Origin: Streptomyces antibioticus
GTDB lineage: Bacteria > Actinomycetota > Actinomycetes > Streptomycetales > Streptomycetaceae
DNA length: 64,000 nt
Direction: 5' to 3'
Assembly: GCF_001514065.1 (NCBI RefSeq)
Contig: NZ_KQ948422.1
Coordinates: 310,001-374,000 of the forward strand
Shown: one piece after another, positions 8,525 through 16,887 of the stretch
How positions within the stretch are numbered: position 1 is the first letter of the stretch
How the letters are laid out: each line of letters opens with the position of its first letter
Made by a program: the position numbers and the translations under genes
Notes under the pieces: generated by a model
Seen by the model: only the letters and a program-made list of their open reading frames with translations
Database searches by the model: none
Told to the model about the DNA's origin: nothing

Positions 8525-9502
8525 ATGGGAGCACGAGCGCAGTACGTGGTGGTCGAGAACCGCACCTGGCAGCGGTATTACTCGCACTGGGCCGCCGACC
8601 GGGTGGTCGATGATCTGCTGCCCGGACCGGTCGCGGCGACACGCTGCTTCCGCGCCAACCGGGAGATCGACGAATGGCTCGACGACGTGTGGTGCGAGGG
8701 CGCCGCACTCGTCGACCACGACCGCCGAATCCTGCTGTGGTTCGCCTTCGCGGACAGCTGGGCCGACCACCTTGCCGCCCGTGCCGTACTGGCCCGGACA
8801 TGGCCCGGCTGGGACGTCCGCTTCGCGCACGACGGCATGGGCGATCTGACCGACCACCTGGGCCTCGGCAGGGACCTGACCCGTTCGCCAGGGTGGTTCG
8901 AGACCTTCGAGCCTTCCGGGTTCGCGGCCACCGAATTCACCGAGCCCTGCTCCGTCGCCTCCCTGCGCCTGCCCGACGGCAGCGTTCGCGCATGGGGCAG
9001 CGACTGGGAGCCCATCGAGCATCTCGCCGGCGGCCCGGGCCTGATCGACCTGATCGCCGCGTCGCCGAACAGCCCGGCGCTCACCGACATGCCGTACGGC
9101 GGCGTCCATTTCGACCCGGAGGCCCGCACCGTCTCGCTCTGGGCCGTGCAGAATGTGGCCGGCATCCACAACTGGCCGCTGCCGGGCTGGGAGAACTGGG
9201 TCCTGGACTTCCGCGGCGACGACCACACCCAGCAGGCGCGGCTGCTGCCCGCAGACTTCCCCTTCCCGCACCCCCCACTCGCACCCGCACTGCGAAGGCT
9301 CGTCGACAGCCTTGGCACCCCGCCGCCCGACACCGGCACGCTCCTTGCCCGCGCCACGGCCGCACCCGGTCCGCAAGGAACCGTCCCCGTGACGAACCCC
9401 GCAGCGCTGGTGCCGCACGAACCGACTGATCCCACGGGGGCCGAACTGGCCGCGCTGCGCACAGCGCTCGATGCGCTCATCGCAGAAACGGAGGTCGACT
9501 GA
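8525..9502 (+). CDS. Conserved-looking hypothetical cytoplasmic protein
   Basis: A 325-residue protein with no recognised family. ATG 8525 is the first start of a strongly GC3-biased frame. The sequence is rich in aromatic and acidic residues (VVENRTWQRYYSHW near the start, GIHNWPLPGWENWVLDFRGDDH in the middle) and has no signal peptide, membrane segment or recognisable nucleotide-binding loop. The C-terminal 60 residues are Pro/Ala-rich and probably flexible. Its neighbours are the kup pseudogene and a gene-poor stretch, so context does not suggest a role. Confidence 0.8.
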   Translation: MGARAQYVVVENRTWQRYYSHWAADRVVDDLLPGPVAATRCFRANREIDEWLDDVWCEGAALVDHDRRILLWFAFADSWADHLAARAVLARTWPGWDVRFAHDGMGDLTDHLGLGRDLTRSPGWFETFEPSGFAATEFTEPCSVASLRLPDGSVRAWGSDWEPIEHLAGGPGLIDLIAASPNSPALTDMPYGGVHFDPEARTVSLWAVQNVAGIHNWPLPGWENWVLDFRGDDHTQQARLLPADFPFPHPPLAPALRRLVDSLGTPPPDTGTLLARATAAPGPQGTVPVTNPAALVPHEPTDPTGAELAALRTALDALIAETEVD

Positions 9503-10130
9503 CCACCCTTTCCGGGGACTGAGGCAGGACAGCACCTCGGCCATCTCCTCGGCATGCGCGACGTGCAGCGGACAGCAGGCCAGCGGCCTGCCCCTGAGGT
9601 CCCTGGGACACGAAGTACTCACACCGCAACCGCCGACGGGCGCTCGACGAGCCGACCGCGTTCGAAGCGGGCCCCGGCGCCAACGAGACCGACGAGTGGG
9701 GCGCGTTGACCACCCGCCATCGCCGCTCGGCGCGGCATGGGCAAGGCAATGCTGGCGTTCCCGGGCTCCGACCTGGTGGACGAGGTGCTGGCCGCGCATC
9801 GTCATTGAGCAGATCCAGTTGTCCGGCCTCGCTACGAGGAGAAGAGCAGGAAGCCGCGCCGGCAGTCAGCTGAAGTCAGCTGCTTCGCTCGCCGGTCTTC
9901 GACGAAGCGACGGCGGTGGGTGCTCTGTTGGTCGCCGGGCCGTGCGTCCGGTTCCACCCCGCCCGGCCGGCGTCGGCCGTGCACACCTCCGCCCTCGCCC
10001 TGTCCCTCTGTCGCCTGCGGGCAGCACGCAGCGTGGCGCCTCTTCTTGAGACGTCGCCGGGCGGCCGGCACGGCCCGGTGGATTTGCCCTGCTCGGACAG
10101 GTGGACCCTTAAATCACCCCTGCCGCGATC
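9503..10130. other. Intergenic, possible degraded sequence
   Basis: About 630 bp without a gene I can support. Short stretches show coding-like base bias in changing frames, as expected for decayed sequence, but none could be assigned to a family. Confidence 0.4.
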
Positions 10131-10159
10131 TTGACGCCTGCTCCCCGCCACTCTTAATG
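10131..10159 (+). promoter_or_regulatory. Promoter of the Tat-exported amidohydrolase
   Basis: TTGACG (10131-10136) and TTAATG (10154-10159) are separated by 17 bp, a good vegetative promoter arrangement. The -10 element touches the first of two operator-like repeats, so a repressor bound there would block transcription. The transcript would carry a leader of about 130 bp before ATG 10303. Confidence 0.55.
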
Positions 10160-10194
10160 TAGCGATCGCTCCAGTCACTGTAGTGAACACTACA
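10158..10194. promoter_or_regulatory. Tandem operators O1 and O2 (TetR-type, candidate)
   Basis: Two 16-bp near-palindromes lie 21 bp apart: TGTAGCGATCGCTCCA (10158-10173) and TGTAGTGAACACTACA (10179-10194). The second extends to an 18-bp dyad with a 2-bp centre. They share the pattern TGTAG-GA-C-CT-CA with a second tandem pair at 15290-15323, next to the TetR gene of the catabolic cluster. They overlap the -10 and the likely transcription start, as expected for repression. Confidence 0.65.
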
Positions 10195-10302
10195 GGAGGG
10201 CAGGTGTCGGCGCGCATCCTGCTGCCGAGCTCTGTGGCTGCCCGACATGCGCCTGGCCTTCCCGCGGCCCCATTCCCCTTCGCTCCCTCGGTGAGGTGTT
10301 CT

Positions 10303-11466
10303 ATGGCTGTTCCCGGACAAGCTGACCCGCACGGCATGAGACGACGTGGCCTGCTCAAGGCGGCGTTGCCGTTGGGAGTGGCTGCGACAGCGCTCGGCGC
10401 AGTCCCGGCGAGCGCGGTCGACAGTGCGTCCCCGGATACCCCGGCACCCCGCGGCCGGGACCGTATCGACGTGCACTGCCATCTGATCCCTGACTTCTAC
10501 CGCGAGTCCCTGGCGGCGCACGGCGTCACCTCGATCGGGGGCGTACCGGTCCCGGCATGGAGTCCCGCGCTCGCGGTCGACTTCATGAACCGCTACGGCA
10601 TCCAGACCCAGGTGGTGTCGGTCTCCGAGCCCGGAGTCACGTACCTGTCCTCCGCCGAGGAGCGGGTCGCGATGGCGCAGCGTCTGAACACCTACACCAG
10701 TCGGCACCTGGTCCACACGAGGTCCGCGCCGCTGAAGGGACGCTTCGGCGGATTCGCCGTACTGCCTCTCGGCGACGCCGTCGACGAGCGCGACGTCGCC
10801 CGTGCCGTCACTGAAACCAGGCGTGCCGTGAGCGATCTGAAGCTGGACGGCGTGGGCATCTTCAGCAGCTACGGCGGAACGTACCTGGGCGATCCCGTCT
10901 TCGCGCCTTTGATGAAGACGCTCGACGACCTCGGTGCCATGGTGTTCATCCACCCGGTGACCCCGCAGGGCTACCCCGACCTCGGACTGCCGCCGTTCCT
11001 GTACGAGTTCACGTTCGACACCACCCGCGCACTGGTCAACATGCTCTACAAGGGGGTGTACCAGCGCTACCCGCGCATCCGGTGGCTCGCCGCCCACGCG
11101 GGGGGCACCCTGCCCTACATCTCCTACCGCACCAGCCTGCTGACTCTCACGCCGGCGATAGCCCAGCAGGTGGGCGCCACCGGTGCGGACGCCAGCAGCC
11201 CGTACTTTCGCAAGCTCTTCTACGACACCGCCCTGTCGCCCGCGCCCCAGACCATGAAGTCGGTGCGTGAACTGGCCGGTACCCCGCACATCCTCTTCGC
11301 GACCGACTGGCCCTTCAGCAGCGCCCTGTTCCCAGCGGCCGGAGACCCCGCACCGCAGCTGGACGAGACATTCGCGCCTGCTGAGCGGCTGGCTGTCGAA
11401 CGATCCAACGCCCTGGCTCAGTTTCCCGCGCTGGCCGCGAGGATCGGGGCCGCCGATTCGGCCTGA
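10303..11466 (+). CDS. Tat-exported amidohydrolase (ACMSD/amidohydrolase-2 family)
   Basis: This is a 387-residue metal-dependent amidohydrolase-fold enzyme. Metal ligands are visible as HCH (His58 and His60), His217 in FIHPV, His265 in AAHAGG and Asp335 in FATDWPFS. This set is typical of the ACMSD/gamma-resorcylate decarboxylase family, which acts on carboxylated aromatics or ring-cleavage products. The N-terminus has a Tat motif (MRRRGLLKA) and a hydrophobic stretch ending ASA, so export is predicted, which is unusual for this family. ATG 10303 was chosen because GAGGTG precedes it and it places the Tat motif near the N-terminus; ATG 10183 lies inside the operator. Shared operators connect it to the meta-cleavage cluster. 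The substrate is unknown. Confidence 0.85.
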   Translation: MAVPGQADPHGMRRRGLLKAALPLGVAATALGAVPASAVDSASPDTPAPRGRDRIDVHCHLIPDFYRESLAAHGVTSIGGVPVPAWSPALAVDFMNRYGIQTQVVSVSEPGVTYLSSAEERVAMAQRLNTYTSRHLVHTRSAPLKGRFGGFAVLPLGDAVDERDVARAVTETRRAVSDLKLDGVGIFSSYGGTYLGDPVFAPLMKTLDDLGAMVFIHPVTPQGYPDLGLPPFLYEFTFDTTRALVNMLYKGVYQRYPRIRWLAAHAGGTLPYISYRTSLLTLTPAIAQQVGATGADASSPYFRKLFYDTALSPAPQTMKSVRELAGTPHILFATDWPFSSALFPAAGDPAPQLDETFAPAERLAVERSNALAQFPALAARIGAADSA

Positions 11467-11724
11467 GCCCGGCGCAACGAAGGCGTCCCAGTCCTGCCGC
11501 TCTGAGCGGGTCGCCTTGCACGCAGACCCACGACTGCAGATGCCCGAGGTGGCCCTGCGACGTGGGCCGCCGCCGACCAAACTGTGGGACGAGTGCCCGC
11601 CGAAGAGCTGGTGCGGCGGATGCCCGGCCGGGGCGCGAGGGGCGGATGTGTGGTTCGCCCGCCCTGCCGGAAAAACGGCGAGTACGGTCACCCCGCCGTT
11701 GGTGGTGAGGTGACCGTTTGCGGA

Positions 11725-12744
11725 TCAGTCGTCTGCGATTCCCGCGCCGCTGAGCGCGGGGACGGTGTTCTCCGAGCGGGCCAGGGAGCGGGCGCCGACG
11801 CGGAACTGATGGAGCTTGTCCACAATGGTCTGGCCCACGGGGAGATGTCCCCACACGCTGATGCCCTGGTGGGTGGTGGGTTCCCAGGTCGTCTCGTCGA
11901 TGACGATCGGGTTCCAGCCGACTTCCCACTCGAAGCCCGAGGGGGTGCGGGCGTAGTAGGAGAGTTCCAGGTCGTTGGTGTGCTGGCCGACGGACAGGGC
12001 CATGTCGAAGCCGAGTTCGTGCACGCGCTGGTAGCTCTGGGCGACGTCGTCGAGGCTCGCGGCCTGGATGTTGAGGTGCTGCACGCGGGTGCGTATCGGG
12101 TCGATCGGCAGGCCGCGGGTGGTGGCGACGGCGACGGAGTGGTGGCGTTCGTTGACGCGCAGGAAGCGGATCTTGAGTTTGACGCCGCTGATGGTCTCGT
12201 CGATGTAGTCGGTCAGGCGGGCATCGAAGACGGTGTTGAAGTAGCCGCGGATCTGCGCGGGCTTGGTGGAGGTCAGCGCGATGTGTCCCATGCCCGAGTC
12301 CCCGGTGACGAAGCCGGAGGCGAGCATGTGCAGCGGCTCGGCCGACGTCACCGGGCTGGTGTAGATCTCCTGGGTGATGCCCTTGGGTCCGGGGAAGCGC
12401 AGCAGGCGTTCGACGCCCCGCAGCGCTGTCTCCTCGTCCGTACCGACGCTGAGAGGGACGCCGTGGGCGCGGATGCGGGCCTCGATCTGCTCGAACGCGG
12501 TGTGGTCGTCGATGTGCCAGCCGGTGGCGACGACGTCCTCGGCGGGGCCGCGCCGCAGCAGGAAACGGCACTCCTGATCGTCCAGGCGAAAGCGCATCAG
12601 GTCGTGGGAGAGAGCGTCGTGGTGCATGCCGATGGCGTCCGTGCCGAACCGGCGCCAGTCGGTGAAGCGGTTGGTCTCGATGACGATATAGCCGAGATGG
12701 ACGGCTCCGAAGACGGAGGCGCCGGTGGTCGCTTCGCTGCTCAT
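11725..12744 (-). CDS. Extradiol ring-cleavage dioxygenase (two VOC domains)
   Basis: This 339-residue protein is built like BphC-type dioxygenases, with an N-terminal VOC half (residues 10-130) and a catalytic C-terminal half. Fe(II) ligands appear as His154 (GMGHIAL), His223 (RVQHLNIQ) and Glu274 in the signature YARTPSGFEWE. Such enzymes open catechol rings next to the hydroxyl pair using O2, giving a coloured 2-hydroxymuconic semialdehyde-type product. ATG 12744 overlaps the stop of the upstream hydrolase gene (ATGA), which indicates translational coupling and fixes the start. It is the last gene of the three-gene minus-strand operon. The substrate is probably a substituted catechol made by the adjacent hydroxylase. 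Confidence 0.9.
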   Translation of the reverse strand: MSSEATTGASVFGAVHLGYIVIETNRFTDWRRFGTDAIGMHHDALSHDLMRFRLDDQECRFLLRRGPAEDVVATGWHIDDHTAFEQIEARIRAHGVPLSVGTDEETALRGVERLLRFPGPKGITQEIYTSPVTSAEPLHMLASGFVTGDSGMGHIALTSTKPAQIRGYFNTVFDARLTDYIDETISGVKLKIRFLRVNERHHSVAVATTRGLPIDPIRTRVQHLNIQAASLDDVAQSYQRVHELGFDMALSVGQHTNDLELSYYARTPSGFEWEVGWNPIVIDETTWEPTTHQGISVWGHLPVGQTIVDKLHQFRVGARSLARSENTVPALSGAGIADD

Positions 12745-13616
12745 CGACGGCCCGCCAGGAAGTCGGCGCACAGCCGGTTGAACAGCTCGGCGCGCTCGAA
12801 CTGGACCCAGTGCCCGGTGTTGGCGACCAGGTAGAGGTCGCAGTTGGGCAGGCGCTCGGCCAGCATCCGGCCCCCGGACGGCCGGTTGACCTTGTCCTTT
12901 GCTCCCCACAGCACCAGCGTGGGCACGGGCAGCCGGGACAGGCGGGCGTCGCGGGTGAAGTCCATCTTCCACACGGTCCGCAGGGCGCCCGGTCCCGAAG
13001 GCCGTCGCAGCGGCGGTGCTGCGATCACCTCGGGGTCGATGCTGGCCCGGTAGCGCTCGTCGATCACGGAGTCCGGGACGTCGGCGGCGTTGAAGACGAG
13101 ATGGTTGCGGATGAACTTCTCCAGCTTGTGCCGCGAAGGTCCGTCGCCGGTGTAGTAGTTCAGCAGGCTGTTGAGGCCGGCGGTGGGCAGGGTGCGGGTG
13201 GTGCCGATGCCGCCGGGGCCCATGAGGACCATGCGCCCGACCCGGTCGGGGGTGTCCAGGGCCAGGCGCAGGGCGCAGGCGCCGCCGTAGGAGTTGCCGA
13301 CCAAGTGCGCTTTCTCCAGGCCGAGTTCGTCGAGCAGTCCACGGATGCCGTCGGCCAGGTACCCGAAGGGGTCGGCGCCGTCGACGCCCTTGGTGCTGCG
13401 GCCGTAGCCGGGCAGGTCGGGCACGATGACCCGGTACTCCTTGGCCAACTCCGCGATGTTGCGGGCGTAGTTGGAGACGCCGGAGGCTCCTGGGCCGCCG
13501 CCGTGCAGCAGCAGGACGGGCGGGCCGTCTCCGGTCTGAGCGGCGAAGATCTTCCGCCCGCCGATGTCGTACGTCGTCTCCTGCATCGTCGGCAGGCCGG
13601 TCGGGGTGGTCGTCAT
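12741..13616 (-). CDS. Alpha/beta hydrolase, meta-cleavage product hydrolase
   Basis: This 291-residue alpha/beta hydrolase resembles MhpC, BphD and HsaD. It has the oxyanion motif HGGGPGASG (residues 39-47) and nucleophile Ser109 in GNSYGG. Asp in LWGAKDKVN and His in NTGHWVQFE complete the triad near residues 240 and 270. These enzymes hydrolyse the C-C bond of the vinylogous diketone produced by extradiol cleavage, releasing a carboxylic acid and 2-hydroxypenta-2,4-dienoate, which fits the flanking dioxygenase and the hydratase at 16015. It begins 13 bp after the hydroxylase stop and overlaps the dioxygenase start by 4 bp. Confidence 0.93.
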   Translation of the reverse strand: MTTTPTGLPTMQETTYDIGGRKIFAAQTGDGPPVLLLHGGGPGASGVSNYARNIAELAKEYRVIVPDLPGYGRSTKGVDGADPFGYLADGIRGLLDELGLEKAHLVGNSYGGACALRLALDTPDRVGRMVLMGPGGIGTTRTLPTAGLNSLLNYYTGDGPSRHKLEKFIRNHLVFNAADVPDSVIDERYRASIDPEVIAAPPLRRPSGPGALRTVWKMDFTRDARLSRLPVPTLVLWGAKDKVNRPSGGRMLAERLPNCDLYLVANTGHWVQFERAELFNRLCADFLAGRR

Positions 13617-13629
13617 GATGCCGGGGTCC

Positions 13630-15234
13630 TCACTGGGCGGCGGACGCGGTCGGGCGGGAGGTCGTGGACGGGGTGAAACCGCGAGGTGGGGGCGGGAGGG
13701 GGGTGCCTTCGGGAGCCGCGGCGTAGACGTAGGCGTCGGGGCGCAGGGCGAGCGTGGCGGCGCCGTGCCTGGTCATCCAGGGCAGCAGGATGCCGTCGCT
13801 GTCGACGAGGGTGCCCTCGGCGGGCCGGGAGCCGACGGGGGTGACGGTCAGGGAAGGGATGCCCGAGGGCCAGGCGGACTGGGGCGTGGCCGTGCCGGCG
13901 TGCAGGAGGAGCCATCGGCCGCCGAGTGCGTCGTCGAGGCGGACGCGGCTGCCGTCGGGCGCGGTGACCCAGGGCTGGGGGACCTGGTGGCCGGTCGCCC
14001 TGGTGCGCGGGCGGGCCTGCAGGCCGGCGTCGTAGCGGGCGACGGGGATCCAGTTCGAGTCCTGCATCCAGTCGCCGAAGCCCGGTATGCGGTCCAGGGC
14101 GCGCAGGGCGCCGTTGCGGACGCGCGCGAGAGGCAGGCGGCGTTCGGTGATGATCCGGCCGACGAACACCGCCCGCTTGGTGACCTCCTTGACGTGCGGC
14201 TTGCGCTCGGCCTCGTAGCTGTCGAGCACGGTCTCGGGCAGTTCGCCGCGCAGCACGGCGTCGAGTTTCCAGCAGAGGTTGGCCACGTCGCGCACGCCGG
14301 CGGCCATGCCCTGGCCGATCCACGGGGGCATGGCGTGGGCGGCGTCGCCGGCGAGGAAGACCCGGCCCATGCGGAAGCGGGTGGCGAAGCGGACGTGGTG
14401 GCTGTAGACGGTGGCGCGCAGGACCTCGATGCTGTCGCGGGAGATGCCGTACCGGGCGACCAGCCGGTACACGGCCTCCTCGGAGGTCAGCTGCTTCTCG
14501 TCGTCGCCGGGCAGGATCGGGAACTCCCACCGGTGGTGGCCGAGCGGGGTCGGACAGTCCACCGCGGGACGGGCCGGGTCGCAGTGGAAGCGCAGCTTGT
14601 CGTGGTCCGGCCAGGGCTTGAGCATCTTCGTGTCGATGACCACCCAGCGGTCCTCGTACGTCCTGCCCTCGTAGCCGATGTTGAGCTGGGCGCGGGTGAG
14701 GCTGGAACCGCCGTCGGCCGCGATCACATAGGAAACACGCAGACGGTGAACGGAGTCGTCGGCCTTGCCGATCACCGTCAGTTCCACCCCGTCTGCGTTC
14801 TGGCGCACGCGCAGGCACTCGTGGCGCAGCAGCACCCGCACATTGGGGTATCGGTCGACGCCGTCGCGCAGGACCTGCTCCAGAGCGGGCTGGTAGATGA
14901 ACATCTGCGGCGGATGGCCGTGGCCGCGCGAGGCGGGGCGGGCGCTGAGGAACGGGCGACCGTTCGCGTCGACGAAGGCGACGGGCCGTTCGGTCAGCAT
15001 GTCCTGCTTGAGCCGCTCGGCCAGGCCGATCCGCTGCCAGATGCGGACGACTTCCTCGTCGGTGGAGATCGCCCTGGCACGGCTGAAGATCTCCGCATCG
15101 CTCTCCAGGACGACGACGCGCAGGCCCATCGCCCCCAGCAGATTCGCGGCGGTCACGCCCGTGGGCCCGTAACCGATCACCGCCACGTCGTAGTCACTGT
15201 TCTCAGTCTCTGTTCCGGCCCTGATCTCACTCAC
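13630..15234 (-). CDS. FAD-dependent aromatic hydroxylase (MhpA-like)
   Basis: This 534-residue class A flavoprotein monooxygenase of the p-hydroxybenzoate hydroxylase fold has the FAD dinucleotide motif GYGPTG (residues 21-26), the DG motif IAADGGSSLTR near 172 and the GD motif RVFLAGDAAHAMPP near 291-305. The length and C-terminal thioredoxin-like tail match 3-(3-hydroxyphenyl)propionate hydroxylase relatives, which use NAD(P)H and O2 to hydroxylate a phenol to a catechol. GTG 15234 was chosen over an upstream ATG because GAGGTGG precedes it and the upstream codons overlap the operator region. It is the first gene of the catabolic operon and divergent from the TetR gene. Confidence 0.92.
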   Translation of the reverse strand: MSEIRAGTETENSDYDVAVIGYGPTGVTAANLLGAMGLRVVVLESDAEIFSRARAISTDEEVVRIWQRIGLAERLKQDMLTERPVAFVDANGRPFLSARPASRGHGHPPQMFIYQPALEQVLRDGVDRYPNVRVLLRHECLRVRQNADGVELTVIGKADDSVHRLRVSYVIAADGGSSLTRAQLNIGYEGRTYEDRWVVIDTKMLKPWPDHDKLRFHCDPARPAVDCPTPLGHHRWEFPILPGDDEKQLTSEEAVYRLVARYGISRDSIEVLRATVYSHHVRFATRFRMGRVFLAGDAAHAMPPWIGQGMAAGVRDVANLCWKLDAVLRGELPETVLDSYEAERKPHVKEVTKRAVFVGRIITERRLPLARVRNGALRALDRIPGFGDWMQDSNWIPVARYDAGLQARPRTRATGHQVPQPWVTAPDGSRVRLDDALGGRWLLLHAGTATPQSAWPSGIPSLTVTPVGSRPAEGTLVDSDGILLPWMTRHGAATLALRPDAYVYAAAPEGTPLPPPPRGFTPSTTSRPTASAAQ

Positions 15235-15289
15235 ACCCGGCCACCTCACTGTCGTCCCTAGCGCACGGCTCGCACTGCACGGCTCTTGC

Positions 15290-15323
15290 TGTAATGCTTG
15301 CTCCAATTGGAATGACCGCTACG
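15290..15323. promoter_or_regulatory. Tandem operators O3 and O4 (TetR-type, candidate)
   Basis: TGTAATGCTTGCTCCA (15290-15305) and TGGAATGACCGCTACG (15308-15323) each match 12 of 16 positions of O1 at 10158 (O4 in the inverted sense of the near-palindrome). They lie 18 bp apart in the divergent region between the hydroxylase and TetR genes. Their position and similarity to O1/O2 make them likely binding sites for the adjacent TetR protein, which would control both divergent transcripts. Confidence 0.6.
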
Positions 15324-15385
15324 GTAAGCTCGTCGTCGGAGACGGTCAAGAGCCGGCGCGAACGGCACAAGGAGGGGCATCGGCC

Positions 15386-16018
15386 ATGACCAGGCCGCAG
15401 ACGACCCGCAAGAAGCGCGCGAACGGGATGGAGTCGCGGCAGCGCATCCTCGACGCCACCGTGGAGATCGCGGGCGAGCGGGGATACGAGGGCACGTCGA
15501 TCGCGGCGGTCAGCGCCAAGTGCGCACTGCCCGCCAGCTCGATCTACTGGCACTTCAAGGACAAGGACGACCTGATCGCCGCGGTCATCGAACGCAGCTT
15601 CGACACCTGGCTGGCCTCGGTCACGCTTCCGGACCACGAGACGGGCACCCCACTGGAGCGGATCACCGCCATGGCGGGCAACGTGGCGAAGTCACTGACC
15701 GACGCCCCCGACTTCCTCCGCCTGGGACTGATGCTCGCCCTGGAACGACGTCCCGCCGAGCCCCGCGGCCGCACCGTGTTCCTCCAGGTCCGCGCCATCG
15801 CGCACGCGAAGGTCGCCGAGGTGATCGAATCGCTCTTCCCCGCCCTCGACGAGGAGGCCGTCCGCATGCTGGCGACCTACGCCGTCGCGTCCGCCGACGG
15901 ACTGTTCGTCCACCGGGAGATCAACGGCGACGCCGTCGACCTCGTGGCGCTGTTCGAACTGCACGCCCAGCTCGTCTACGACGCGGCGACGCGCATGCCG
16001 GCAAGGAGCAAGGCATGA
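15386..16018 (+). CDS. TetR/AcrR-family regulator of the aromatic cluster
   Basis: This 210-residue protein has an N-terminal TetR helix-turn-helix (residues about 17-65: RQRILDATVEIAGERGYEG, TSIAAVSAKCALPASSIYWHF) and an all-helical ligand-binding C-terminal domain. ATG 15386 follows AAGGAGGGG at good spacing. It is divergent from the hydroxylase operon and overlaps the hydratase gene by 4 bp (ATGA), so it is co-transcribed with catabolic genes. The likely role is a repressor released by a pathway substrate or intermediate. Two tandem operator pairs support control here and at the amidohydrolase 5 kb away. Confidence 0.9.
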   Translation: MTRPQTTRKKRANGMESRQRILDATVEIAGERGYEGTSIAAVSAKCALPASSIYWHFKDKDDLIAAVIERSFDTWLASVTLPDHETGTPLERITAMAGNVAKSLTDAPDFLRLGLMLALERRPAEPRGRTVFLQVRAIAHAKVAEVIESLFPALDEEAVRMLATYAVASADGLFVHREINGDAVDLVALFELHAQLVYDAATRMPARSKA

Positions 16019-16803
16019 CCCCGCCGGACATGCCACGCGCGGAAGCCGCCCGGCTACTGCGCGAGGCCGAACGCCGTGCGACACCGATCGCACCGCTCTC
16101 CACGACACTGCCCGGCCTCGATCTCGCCGACGCCTACGCCGTCCAGCAGGACAACGTCGCCCGCCGCGTGGCCACCGGAGCGACAGTGATCGGCCACAAG
16201 GTGGGCCTGACCTCCGCCCCGATGCAGCAGCTCCTCGGCGTGCACGAGCCGGACTTCGGGCACCTGCTGGACGACATGGTCCACCGCGACGGCGGCACCG
16301 TACGCGCCGCCCGCTACTGCGCCCCGCGCGTCGAACCCGAGATCTGCTTTCGCCTCGCCCGGCCCCTGTACGGCCCCGGGGTGACCACCAACGACGTACT
16401 GGCCGCCACCGAGGCGGTCGCTCCCGCACTGGAGATCGTCGACAGCCGCATCCGCGACTGGCGCATCACCCTGATCGACACCGTCGCGGACAACGCCGGC
16501 TCCGCGGGACTGGTCTGCGGCTCCTGGACACCGATGGAGTACGCGCCCGACCTCGCGGCGGTCACCGTGGACCTGTACGTGAACGGTGACTACGCGGCCT
16601 CCGGCAGCGGCAAGGAGGTCCTGGGCCACCCGGCGGCCGCGGTCGCCTGGCTCGCCAACACCCTTGCCGCCTTCGGTACCGGCCTGGACCCCGGACACGT
16701 GGTCCTGCCGGGCGCCATGACCACCGCTCCCTTCGTCGGCGCCGGACAGAGAGCGCAGGCCCGCTTCGGAGCCCTCGGCTCGGTCTCGGTGTCCTTCGCC
16801 TGA
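16015..16803 (+). CDS. 2-hydroxypenta-2,4-dienoate hydratase (MhpD-like)
   Basis: A 262-residue member of the fumarylacetoacetate hydrolase-like hydratase/decarboxylase superfamily. Recognisable features are GHKVGLTSAPMQQLLGVHEP (residues about 61-80), the metal-binding region VEPEICFRLARPL and a C-terminal LPGAMTTAPFVGAGQ. Family members add water to 2-hydroxypentadienoate, the product of the ring-cleavage hydrolase, giving 4-hydroxy-2-oxovalerate. ATG overlaps the TetR stop, which fixes the start. The next pathway steps (aldolase and acylating aldehyde dehydrogenase) have no genes in this window. Confidence 0.92.
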   Translation: MTPPDMPRAEAARLLREAERRATPIAPLSTTLPGLDLADAYAVQQDNVARRVATGATVIGHKVGLTSAPMQQLLGVHEPDFGHLLDDMVHRDGGTVRAARYCAPRVEPEICFRLARPLYGPGVTTNDVLAATEAVAPALEIVDSRIRDWRITLIDTVADNAGSAGLVCGSWTPMEYAPDLAAVTVDLYVNGDYAASGSGKEVLGHPAAAVAWLANTLAAFGTGLDPGHVVLPGAMTTAPFVGAGQRAQARFGALGSVSVSFA

Positions 16804-16887
16804 CCGAACATCCCGCCCGCCAACCCACCGGAGACATCGAAGGCTTCCCCGCCCTACGACGCCCACCCGCATGAAAGGTCACACCTC

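Noticed and set aside
10183-10302. Upstream ATG extension of the Tat amidohydrolase
   Set aside because: The codon lies inside the operator, has no suitable ribosome binding site, and would bury the Tat motif about 50 residues in.
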